DNA of 64,000 nt from Lepraria neglecta (lineage: Eukaryota > Ascomycota > Lecanoromycetes > Lecanorales > Stereocaulaceae). Under the pieces are notes generated by a model that saw nothing but the letters and a program-made list of their open reading frames with translations, was not told the origin of the DNA and searched no databases. Shown here piece by piece: positions 26,071 through 36,800 of this stretch (its first letter is position 1; the number at the start of each line of letters is the position of its first letter). Location of the stretch: positions 3,472,001 through 3,536,000 of the forward strand of contig CM065653.1 in assembly GCA_033220425.1 (NCBI GenBank), in the 5' to 3' direction. The translations under genes and the position numbers were made by a program.

Positions 26071-26300
26071 AGTAAGCCTGCTACAATGGCACCGATAAGA
26101 GACTAGAATGGAATTACTAGAGACGGTAGTAAGTATCTACTAGAGTGAGCCTGCTTTAATAGCACCGACAAGAGACTAGAATAGAATTACTAGAGACGGC
26201 AGTAAGTACCTACTAGAGTAAGCCTACTATAATAGTACCCCTATAACTAGTAACAGTGAGCCTACTTGAACGGCACTAGTAATAGTAAGCCTGCTTGAAC
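26071..26300. repeat. 73-bp tandem repeats inside the miniature LTR element
   Basis: Two full 73-bp units (26,071-26,143 and 26,144-26,216) that each open with an AGTRAGCCTGCT word, followed by shorter degenerate units with the same opening word. Isolated copies of the word recur near 26,390-26,440. No coding sense seen. Confidence 0.8.
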
Positions 26301-27019
26301 AGCAAAGTATAACAATCAGGACAATTCGTCAATTACACCTCGTTTGAGCTCTGCCCTATCTATAACTACAATAATCTAACCGACAAGCCAAATAGTAAGC
26401 CTACTGCAATGGCACTACCTAGTGAGCCTGCTATAATGGCATTGACTATACGATGACGCTATACTTATATCGCACCCCTAACGACCCTGCAGCGCTTATA
26501 TCGCTATAAGCTAACTATATATTTCATTTCATTATCATACACTTCTTCTGCCTGCCGCTCGATAGCCCTTTTACCTACTATCCAACCTATAAGATCACGA
26601 CCCCTACAAGGCGATGGTAACGCTAGACTAGGATGACTTGGCAAGGTAATAGCAACACCAAGCTAGGGTAAGAGCTAGGAAGCTTGGTAGGACTATATAT
26701 AGAATGGATACGGTGGAGTATATAGGTGTATATTAATATAGCTGGCAGGGTTGAGATCACGTGATGAGCGCCAAGCATCAGGAACGCTACCAAGTTTAGG
26801 GCATGTTTTCGAATGCCTCGATCGATTCAAATTCGGCTACACTTTTGCTCAATATCGCGCTTGATCTGCAGCGCGCCTTTTCGGCCCTGGTAGCCACTAC
26901 CATATAGCCAAATCGATCCGTTTGATATCGCCGCCGCCGCAGGCTAAGATATAGGAGGGTTTTGGAGGCAAAGGATAGCTATAGGTATCGCGGTTGATAC
27001 CTTGTTAGAGAGGGGGTGA

Positions 27020-27190
27020 TATTACAGGCGTACCTCGCAGCCTCCTGGTCAGCCCTATCGGACCTTCGGGCCGAGCTCAGGGGTTGCTGCCTATATAGAT
27101 CCTTCGCTCGCTCTATATAGTTTTCCTCCTTAGATTCGATATCCTAGTCTATTCCACCCCTATAACTTGACTCTAGATAGTACCGTGACA
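27020..27190 (+). repeat. Right LTR of the miniature element (171 bp)
   Basis: Direct repeat of 25,734-25,904, preceded by a G-rich purine tract and followed by the target duplication ccgct. Confidence 0.9.
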
Positions 27191-28455
27191 CCGCTAGCTC
27201 TAAGAGTAAGATATAGAATACCGGATATACCTTAGCGTTAGATAGAAGTTTAAGTTTATAGTTAATAGGTCCCTTTACTCGTTTAATTAAGAATAGTCTA
27301 ACCTTAATATAATCTAGTTTCTTGCTTAGTCTCGTTATTCTTATATTTTTTATTCGGAGGTATACTTTATCCCCCTCTCTTAGCTAAGGAATATTCTTTC
27401 TTTTCTTATTAACTTATTCCTTTAATTTACTATTCGAGCTTTTAATAGACCTTTATATATCCTTATATAAATTCTTTAGCTCTTCTATCTTAACTAAGGC
27501 TTTTTCTATATTAGGTCCTTTCCTTAGATCTAGAAATATATTTATATCCTTTCTATAGTTAGTAAAGAATAGTATTAGCTTCGTTATATCTAATATCTTA
27601 TTATTATATACTAGTTATACTATCGGAAGTAGTAAGATCTAGTTATCCTATTTCTAGTTTATATAATATCTTAAGTATACTTCTATTATTTAGTTTGTAT
27701 ACTCTATTTATCCATCTATCTATAGATAGTATATCGTTAATATTCTTAGTTTTATCCTAATTACTTTAATAAATATCTTCTAGTAGTTAGATATAAAGAG
27801 CTTATCTCTATCTAATATAATCGACTTTGGTATACTATAGTCCCTTATTAGCCTATCCAATAGTATAAATACTAGCTAATCTACTTTATAGGTTTCCTTA
27901 AAAGGTACTATAATTATATACTTCGTTAACTTATCTATAATAACTATAATTAAGTTAAAGGTATTTTATATAGCTAGATCCTTTAATAGTAGTAGCTTAA
28001 CTATAAAGTCTATTATAATATTATTCTATAGTAACTCTAGTATAGGAGTAAATTATATTTATTCGTACTTGGCGTATTATATAGCCTTATTCTACTAGTA
28101 CTCGATATATCCTTTAATATATTATTTAATACGCGCTCGAAGCCTCGGCGCTATATATCCTCGTCCTAGGAGCTCTACTATCTTTAAGACTTCGAGGTGA
28201 CCTTATAAAGGGTTATTATAGTAATCCCTAATTACTTCTTTAATATATATATTAGGTAAGTAGGTTTTACCTTAATATTTGAGTAATACTAAATCCTACT
28301 AATCCCTTCGTAGATTTATTATGAATATATTATTATAGGCCTTTACAATCTTTTTAGTTATATTAGGTCCTAATATAAGAAGGGTCGTAGCTAATACCTA
28401 GTATAGTACTAATAAGCCGTCCGCTTCTTTCTTTAGGATTAGTTATTCTATAATA

Positions 28456-29431
28456 CAAGTAAGTGCCCGTAATCTTCATAGAAGATTATCGTAAAAACGG
28501 CTATCTCTCGCTTATTTTATACTCGATTTAGAAAATTGAAGCGTAATTAGAAAGCCCTCTATTTATAGTATATTTTATATATATAAAGCCCTAAACCTAA
28601 TATATTAAAAGTTATTAAGGGTTAAATATTTGAGTGCTCCGGAGGCACTTCGGGGGTGGCTGCAGGGGTAGCTTCAGGGAACTCTACAGGTAAAACCATG
28701 TTTTTTGAGCTTTCCTCAGCCAATCTTGAGCCGAATTTCAAAATTCGAACGGTGTTAGAAAGCGCATGCTTTGGTTCCAAAACTCATGAAATCATCTCGA
28801 TATTATATGATGTATGTGGCGCGGGGTATCGCTGCGAAGAAGTTGCGATGCGAATTCAACTTTTGGTGTTCCAGGGTCCGGGGGTGCCAAGCTCAGTGCT
28901 TGGCATCTGGCACCGCCAGAAAAACATGGCGAAAACGCTTCTTTTGCTCATAACTTTTGCGCAAATGGACCGATTTTGAAAATTTCGACGATGTTGGAAA
29001 GCGTATGCTTGGTTCCAAAACTTATGAAATCATCTCGATATCATATGACGTATGTGGCGCGGGGAAGTACTGCAAAGAAGTTACGGTGCGCATTCAGCTC
29101 AATGCTTGGCATTTGCCACCGAGCTCGCGGTGCATGCAAAACATGGCGAAAACGCTTCTTTTGCTCATAACTATTGCGCAAATGGGCCGATTCTAAAAAT
29201 TCTTGATGCGCAAGCAAGCTAATGGTTGACTCCAAAACATATGAAATCATCTCGATATCATATGACGTACGGGGCGCGGGGAAGTAGTGCGAAGAAGTTG
29301 CGATGCGAATTCAAGTTTTGGTGGTTGAAGGCGCTAGCCGAGAGAGGGAATGCAGAATATAGGGCCAATCTGATTGGCTGCAAGTGCGGAATTGCTCCGA
29401 ATTTCCTCATAATCTATTATTAGAAGAAAGA
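28456..29431 (-). mobile_element. Non-autonomous Helitron, copy 3 (short form)
   Basis: Minus-strand copy of 976 bp. It begins TCTTTCTTCTAATAATAG at 29,431 and ends CACTTACTTG at 28,456. The flanks (…GAA and TATTATAG on the minus strand) join to the uninterrupted sequence seen in element H near 20,816-20,860, so the insertion is between A and T with no duplication. It lacks the 33-bp minisatellite of copies 1 and 2 but keeps three of the roughly 130-bp units and the terminal stem-loop. No Rep/helicase gene. The inside is visibly less RIP-altered than the host element J. Confidence 0.8.
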
Positions 29432-32400
29432 TTCTTTTCTTCTATATAGTCTAATCGCCTACTAAAGGTATCTACTCGACTATTATCTTTTCCTAGGGTA
29501 TATATTATCTTGAATTTATATTAACCTAATAGTTCTAACTATCGGACTTATCTTCTATTTAGCTCCTTCGTTATTATAAAGTTAAGAAGGTTCTTATAAT
29601 CTATAAAGATAGTTAGATCCGAGTAGCTTTCTATATATACTCGCTAGTTTTATAATATATAAACTATAGTAAGTAGCTCCTTATTATATATATTATAGTT
29701 CTATTCTACTACTAATATCTTCCTTGAATAGTAGGTAACTAGATACTATTTTTAGTCTTTTATTTAATATAGGTATACTCTAATTATAAGATCCGAGGTA
29801 TCTATTTTAATATAGGCCGGTTTATTAGCCTAAAAGGTATAGAGTACTAGTAGGTCTATATATACTTTCTTTAATATATTAAATAATTTCTATTAGTCTT
29901 TTCCCTATATAAATCTAATATCCTTCTTTATAATATCTATTAGAGGTAGTACCTTCTTAGAGTAGCCTTTAATAAACTTCCTATTAAATTTAGTAAACTC
30001 TAAGAAGCTTTATACTACTTTAACGTCCTATAGTATAGGCTATTCTACTATAGCCTTAATCTTCTCTAGGCTTATACTAATACCTTCTATACTAGCTATA
30101 AATCCTAGAAATTCTACTAACTATCGATAAAATTCGCACTTTTCTAGTTTAAGGAGAAGTTTCGCTTGCGATAGGTATCTAAGGATATCCTATATATAGG
30201 AAATATATTCTTCTTTATTCTTAGAATAAATTAGTATATTATCAAGGTACGCTATCGCTATTCAATCTAAATATACTCGTATAACGTTATTAATAAGTAC
30301 TTAGCAGGTTACTAGTGCGTTAGTAAGTCCAAACGGTATTACTAGATATTTATAGTGGCTATATCTTGTTCGGAAGGTAGTTTTCTATTCCTCGCCTTCT
30401 TTTATCCGAATTAAGTTATATATACCTCTAAGATCTAATTTAGTAAATATCTTTGCTTTACTAAGCCGATCCTATAGCTCCCCTATATTTAGTAATAGAT
30501 ATCTATTCTTGATAGTAATATCGTTCAACTTTTAATAGTTAATATATAGTCTTAAGCTTCTATCCTTCTTTAGTATAAAGAGGATTAGATAACCTACTAG
30601 TAATTTAGATTCCCGAATAAATCCTTTTTTAAGGTTCTTATTAATATACCCGCGAAGTACTTTAAGTTCCTTCTCTAATAATATATAAATAGATCCAAAT
30701 ATTAGTTACTTACTAGGTTCGAGTTCGATCTTATAATCCTATAGCTAATACTTAGATAATATTTCTATATTCGTCTCTTCCTTGAATAAATATATCTACT
30801 TACTATATTCTCGAGGGATAGAGGGTATATTAGTTCCTCCTCTAACTCTTACTTCGTTATCCTACTAACCTTTACTAGTAACTATAGAGTTAGACTACCT
30901 TTTAGTACCGTCCTTATACGAAGTTAAGGTAATATATACCTTGACCGGTCTTCGGTTTAACTTCTTATCTACTATTAAACGCTACTAATATATAGGTATA
31001 ATCCTGGTAATATTACCGGATTAATCTATCTTGAGTACTCCTCGAGCCTAATTAATTATTAGGTTATACTTCTTTAACTAAGGTATTCCTAAAATTATAT
31101 AATAGGTAGCTATCCTAATAATATTAAAGGTAATCTCCTTATAGTAGCGCTAAATTATAATAGGTAACGAAAGTATCTCTTCGTCTACCTTTCCTATTAA
31201 TAGTATTAACCTATTAGCTATCTAAAGCTTATACTACTATAACTTCTTTCAAGTTAGTATTCTAGTTATTCGTACTAAATCTCGTAAGATAAAGTTTCTA
31301 GTAGCTCTAGAATCTATTATCGTAACGGTTCGCTATCTATTAATAATTACCGGTATCTTTATATATATATTATATTGCGCGGAATATAGATATTATTTAG
31401 GGGTTAATATATTGATCTCCTTATAGCTACCCCTACTATAAAGGATTACTCTTTTCCCGCTTATAGGAGTAGAAACTCTACCTTTAACTTAGGCTGTATA
31501 TATTTCTCGTAGTTATCGTGTAGATAGGCGTACTATTCTACTAAATAATACTCTTTTGCGCTTAGGTTATAGTTTAACTCTCTAATAACCTTCTTTGACT
31601 ATTCTTTATCGTGCCCTAGGAAGTATTAGTAAATTCTTTTCGTCGCGAGGTACTATAGATATCCGTTTTCTTAATATTCGTAGTAATAGTTATATCTATA
31701 TAGTAGTATTCTTACTAGTCCCTTAGCTATATTCCTCGATATATTATACTATATATAGTAAAGCGATATATATTCTTTCTATAGTATACTCTTGTGACCT
31801 CGGTAATTCCGATCTATCCGATAGTCTAGCTATATATATTCCTTAGAGCTTTCTTCTTCTTCCTTAGACGTAGTAGTTTCAGGTATTATTCTCTTTAGTA
31901 GTTATACTTCTTTCTACTTAGCTTCTAATATACTAAAGGCTTCTTCCTACTCTAGATCTATTTTATCTTCTTCCTAGTTCTATTTAGATTCTTCTTCTTA
32001 AGCCTTACTACTATCTTTAGTATTTAGATCTTCCTTATATTATTCCCTAATACGCGTATTAAATTTCCTTATAAAATCGCTATCGCCGTTTTCGGATTCT
32101 TTATCGAGTTCTTTTTACGTTATCCTATTATACTAGGAACTAATATCTTCTTCGACTTTATCCTATACTAGTAGAATCTCCTTAGGCGTATCATCTATAT
32201 TGTCCTAGGTCTATACCTTCTCTAGTATATTTAGCTGCTATTAATATACTATATTTTTCGATCTATAGTCTCTAGTAAAGTAGCCCGGTTTACTATAGCT
32301 ATAATACGTAAGTATTTTCTTTCGGCCCCCTTGCTACTTCTTACCCCTAGCTAGCCCCCTAAAGGCCTATTTACCTTTTTTCTCCGTGAAGTCCAGTTCT

Positions 32401-33167
32401 ATAGAAGTATATCTATAGAGGTCGCGCTCTTTATATCCTAGGCGGTAGCTCTTTGATTTAGCGAAAAAGCTCGAGTATCCTATTCTACTAACTCCTTCGT
32501 TATATCTTTTCTCTATAGTCTTTTTAAATAGCTTATTATTAATCTTAATTACTTCTTCGATTAATTTATTAAGGGTATTAATAATAATCTCTAATCTTAT
32601 AAGTTTATCTTTAATATTATCCTTAAGGCCTCTTCAGTATATAATTATTAATATATTATCGTCCTAGTCGGTCTTCGCTATATATTACTAAAATTAAGTT
32701 AAATACTCTAATATAGATTTTTTCTAGGTTATATACTAGATAGTTTATATTACTATATTGACTTTGTTCAACGGTCTGAATATATAGCGGATTTCGAGTC
32801 TAAATATAGCTATACTCTCTATCTATTATTTGATTTCGCTGTCTTCGTCGTCGTCTTCTATATACTTCTTTAGGAACGGATTAATCTACTTTTAGGCTCT
32901 TCTATATAAGTAAGTAATAGCGAAGGTAGGATATCGTTATATAGGTATAAGGTCCCTCTAGAACTTTAAGTATAATAATACCTAGGATAGCTATCCCTCG
33001 AGCTTGTCTCTTTCTCTATAGTATAAGTCGGGCTAGGCTATCTTAATATACCTGCTAAGTCCTTCGTTAATAGTAGAGTGTTATTATCCGCTTCCTCCTC
33101 CTAAGGAGCTTAGGGTAGGTACCCTAGGGTCTCTTGGTGTAGTACTTATATTTAAGGGTGCTTAAAG

Positions 33168-33608
33168 TATTACGAACTATATTGCGTATCGACGGTTATA
33201 TTATGGATTGATTTTTAATAGGGATAGAGGTATAGCTAATAAGAGTATAAAGTAGGCTTTAAGTGATACTAAGCGGGTCTAGTATATAATCAGATGATAT
33301 ATATATTTAGTGCCTAGCCTAAGAGATCTATTATATATAGTAAAGTACTAGATATAAATAGAAGTTGAGCACGATGCTCCAAGTGGTAAGTAGTGCTCCG
33401 TATATATAGATATACGAAATCTATGCCAAGCGTTCCCGATTGTATTGATCGCTCTGATCGTACTGCGCTCGTTGCGCTCGTTGCGCTTATCGCTTAATAC
33501 GCTAAGCCTTCAGGGTCTGTTCGAGTCGGACACTGATTCGTCGACTCGAACCATGACGGGCGCTACGCTCCTTGAGCGCATCCCTGATCATGTTTCCTGA
33601 TCGTAACA
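33168..33608 (-). repeat. 5' LTR of element J (A-type, 441 bp)
   Basis: Starts TATTACGAA and ends ATCGTAACA. The next five bases are cttct, the presumed target duplication; the partner lies outside the window. Confidence 0.85.
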
Positions 33609-33637
33609 CTTCTGTGAAGATTACGGGCACTCACTTG
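33609..33637 (+). mobile_element. Helitron 3' terminal fragment at island edge
   Basis: These 29 bases are the second half of the Helitron terminal stem-loop plus the tail GGGCACTCACTTG, identical to the end of copy 2. The remainder would lie on the far side of element J, whose LTR ends exactly at 33,608 within the first arm of the stem. The flank to the right begins with T, as at the other copies. Confidence 0.75.
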
Positions 33638-33679
33638 TTATTCATATAAGAGATTATTCTGTCTTCATAGCGACGTGAC

Positions 33680-33862
33680 TATTACGGCCCTGGCCTATAT
33701 GCGATGACCTTCCATCGTCTTCTACCGCTAGCCCTATTAGGCTAGGCAGCTTGGCAGCTACTATTGTTTACCTTTAGCGCGTCTGTATATAGCTTCCTCC
33801 TCTAGATTCTATATCATCGTCTATTCTACCCCTATGACTTGACTCTAGGCCGGCCCTTGACA
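33680..33862 (+). repeat. Solo LTR related to the miniature LTR element
   Basis: A 183-bp segment starting TATTACGG and ending TTGACA, flanked on both sides by gtgac (33,675-33,679 and 33,863-33,867). Its second half closely follows the LTR at 27,020-27,190 (tract from CTCCTCTAGATTC to GACTTGACTCTAG), and a GCTAGCCCTAT word matches the middle. The perfect 5-bp duplication and the absence of an inside indicate a solo LTR left by recombination between two LTRs. It is not obviously RIP-altered, as expected for a short single copy. Confidence 0.75.
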
Positions 33863-36800
33863 GTGACAGGGATATCATTTAGCCGGGATTTAGCCGATGC
33901 GGGACAGCCGAGCCAGCCTACAAATCAGCCCCCAGAGCACCCCGGAAAAAGGCTTGTTTCGTGGCCTGGCAGTGATCGGAGCCTCCCTAACTGCACTTGG
34001 AGAGCTGGTCGGGAGTGGCCGTTGTAGGCGACACTCTAAGCACACCTCTCCAGACGTCCCTGCTGTGAATCCCAAACATTCCTCCCTAGAACTGTGAGCT
34101 CCTATGGTAACCTAAGATGCCAACTAGTGCTTGTAATACAATTCGCGAGACCCCGAGGGTTTCAAGCCTTCAGTGTATGTCACTAAGCCCGCGACTTTGC
34201 GTGGACACGGGTCCTACGGGAGTATATCCAACGATTGTTATGAAATTTTGTACAGACGTCGCCCCATAGTGAAGGGTACTAGAAAGGCCATGGAACATCT
34301 ACGACCCACCGATCGATCTGAAGGCCTCTCCAAGCAATCAAGAGCTATACAGGGATGCCTTCGACCAATGAGAAAAGCCAATCAAGACTCGCTCACGAAT
34401 GAAGCGAACAAGGAGTAACGCAGCTGCAATGTCAATGTTCTTCTGGGCTCATGGTCTACCCCACAGCACCCACGCTTATAGAGAGACTCGAGAGATAAAC
34501 ACCCGCTAGTGCCGCAGCCTTACCTTTTCAAACTCTTATCGTGCACTTTGCATGTATGGTAACCCAATAAGCAGTAGCGCCATACGAGTCTTGGATGTTG
34601 ATCTGCGATCTAAGTTAGCTTTAGGGGGAAAGCTGCCCTCGCAGCTTGCCTTAAGCCTGAAATAGCGGTAAAGTACCTAAGAACGTCCTGAATACGAACC
34701 ATTTTGCTCCCACGAAAACTCAATTCCCTTGAGAGTCAGACAGCTCAGCTGTAGAGAAATTCGCCTGAAATTAAGTACCAATAGAGTGCTGCCTTCAATC
34801 AGTTGTGGGGCGTGAGAGTTGGTTCCCAGCACCCCTCATGACCCCGCCATGCAATCCTCGACGGTTACCCCACTATCCATTTCGATCTAGCCGTGCGCCA
34901 TGCGCCATTTCCTCCGGTCTAGTTCGGTCTAGACCAAAATCCTATCGATGGCGTATCGATAGCACGAGGCTGTGAAATTCGTACCATTACTGCTCTACCG
35001 AACTTCTCCCCAATCTGTGTTTAAATTCTTCGAGAAAAGCAGAAGGTAGTTTTGAAATTACTACAGAGTGTAGAGAGCAAGTGAAGGCAAGGTAAAGCAC
35101 CCTTGCATCAAAGATAGAAAAGGTACATAGCACTGCCTCAAAGTCATGCGCTACCAGGCGCTAAGCATCCTGGTCTCTTCTCTGGTTGGGCAATTGAAGG
35201 CAATTGCATATGCCGCACGTGGTAGATCTGGTAGCGAGTCGATAGCTCTTCTCTAGCCGCGAGTCGCCCTGTCCCAAGAAATAATGGCTATCCAAGGTCT
35301 TGGATCGTTGGTCTTGGCATCGAAGATTGATATGATACGTCGTGCTGTGGAGGCGCAGCAAACACACGTATGCCAAAGACAGATCCCACGATCCTCCTCT
35401 ATGCGATCCTCTCTTTTTAGCAGGCCATGGTCTAGACAAAACAGAGTAGTGAAAGGCGAAAGGCTTATCTGATGTAGATGACCTATCAGTGCGAGTCTTT
35501 CAAGCCTCCGCTTCAGTTTTCTCTAGCTTGCTTTGAACTGTGGATAGCCGACCGCGGTGAGCTGCTAAAATGCACGATCAGCCAATTTTGCAAGCTATCG
35601 AAAGACAGAAGACTCCTAATGAAGCCTGGTCTCGGTAGGGGAAATGAGGCAAAGGTGTTAAATGGCCTGGTGGAACAAGATAAGGATTGACTTAGGAGGC
35701 AATGATGATCACTGCGTAAACATGCAGGATCTGCCAAAAGTGAAGTATCTTGCATGCCAAATGCACGGCCAGCAGAGCAAGCTTGTGAATGCAGCCGCAC
35801 AATCAGTCAATTTGTCATGACGGGAGCGTACAAGTGTCTGTAGCTGGCGATATTCATTGTCCTCGCAGGTGGCTGCGCCAGGTGAGCTGAACGCGGTTCC
35901 CAGCAGTAGACAGTTCGCGGCCTGCTCTGAGTCTGCTGATTTGAACGACAAATGCTAACAGCATCGTTAAGGCAAAAGCCAACCAAATCTCCGTTCCTTC
36001 CATTAGGAATATCCAAATAGCGTGGTCCAATGTCAGATGTCAGTTTGCTAGCCTTCACATTTATGCTGGCCAACTTTTTAGGAAAGAGATTTGATAGGAT
36101 GGCCGCAGAGATCCGGCTTGACGCTGAAACTCAAAGCCTCCAAGCTACAGGGCCTTGCAGGCAAAGTGATGTTGAAACCATGCAAAGGATTTCCAGGCAC
36201 CAAATACTCCAAAACGTTTGATCCTGAGCTAGTGTATAGAGGATCGTGGCCCAACTGACGATGCATCCTAAAGGATTAGCTGCTTATCAAGTTCCAAGCA
36301 AACATAATTCAGCCCACCTGGAGGCTGTACTAGGCTGACGTGGTCCTAGCCTGTCAAAAACCTACCCAAAATGATGAACTTGCTGGATGGGATAATTGAA
36401 TCGTTCGCGCCCCTGGTTTAAGGCTCTATGAGCTGCGCTAGGAGGTCTGATTCACCGAGACCTAACGCTCAACTTGCAATGTGCTAGGTTTAAAATATGA
36501 TCATTAGGTTTTGAACTATATTAGGCTTGAGTTTGCTTACATGATTGACCATACCTTGCGATTGGCTGGCTCTTTCTCGGCCATCTTGATGTCACGTGGT
36601 CCGAACTAGGCGAATCAAACTCGTTAGAAAGTACTTGAACATTAGATTGATCAGACACGCACCAAAGCCGTCGTTTCCAGTGATCATAACTGGAATACTA
36701 CACAGTCGGCACTTTATCACTCCCATAAGCATTGTCCTCGGTGTTAGGCACTTCACTGTCCGGCGGTGTGGAGGGCAAGGCTTTCTAGCCTTCGGCGGAT

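Larger units (their letters stand above)
25734..27190 (+). mobile_element. Miniature LTR element (TRIM-like), whole
   Basis: A 1,457-bp element with two 171-bp direct terminal repeats (25,734-25,904 and 27,020-27,190), TGTTAC start and GTGACA end, and a perfect 5-bp target duplication ccgct (25,729-25,733 and 27,191-27,195). Removing it restores the surrounding pol sequence of element J. A purine tract (AGAGAGGGGG) lies just before the second repeat, so it reads on the plus strand; a primer-binding site would lie just after 25,904. The roughly 1.1-kb inside has no coding frame of any length and carries a 73-bp tandem repeat. It looks whole as a non-autonomous LTR element and is only mildly RIP-altered. 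Confidence 0.85.
25569..33608 (-). mobile_element. Gypsy-type element J (chromovirus), 5' LTR to chromodomain
   Basis: Fossil element on the minus strand and oldest of the visible Gypsy nest. Read along the minus strand: 5' LTR (33,168-33,608), gag (about 33,110-31,480) with a knuckle region near 32,250-32,310, protease near 31,300-31,380, reverse transcriptase (about 30,720-29,900), RNase H (about 29,870-29,432), integrase (about 28,450-27,200 and 25,733-25,690), chromodomain (about 25,690-25,585). Element F cuts it at 25,568, and its 3' end lies outside the window. A Helitron (28,456-29,431) and a miniature LTR element (25,734-27,190) are inserted in it. It is broken by very many stops. Its 5' LTR abuts half of a Helitron end, so it inserted into an older Helitron. 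Confidence 0.85.
1..33637. other. RIP-altered, TA-rich nested repeat island
   Basis: This stretch is dominated by TA, TAT and TAG words and holds no long open frame except in the little-mutated Helitron inserts. Every segment can be matched by eye to another segment of the window in direct or inverted orientation. That pattern is what repeat-induced point mutation (C to T in CpA context, both strands) leaves in duplicated DNA of filamentous ascomycetes. The island ends abruptly at the 3' terminus of a Helitron; to the right the base composition is balanced. No host gene was seen inside it. Confidence 0.9.

Noticed and set aside
26071-26440. Regularly spaced repeats considered as a CRISPR array
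   Set aside because: The units are contiguous 73-bp tandem repeats inside an LTR element of a fungal genome, without unique spacers.
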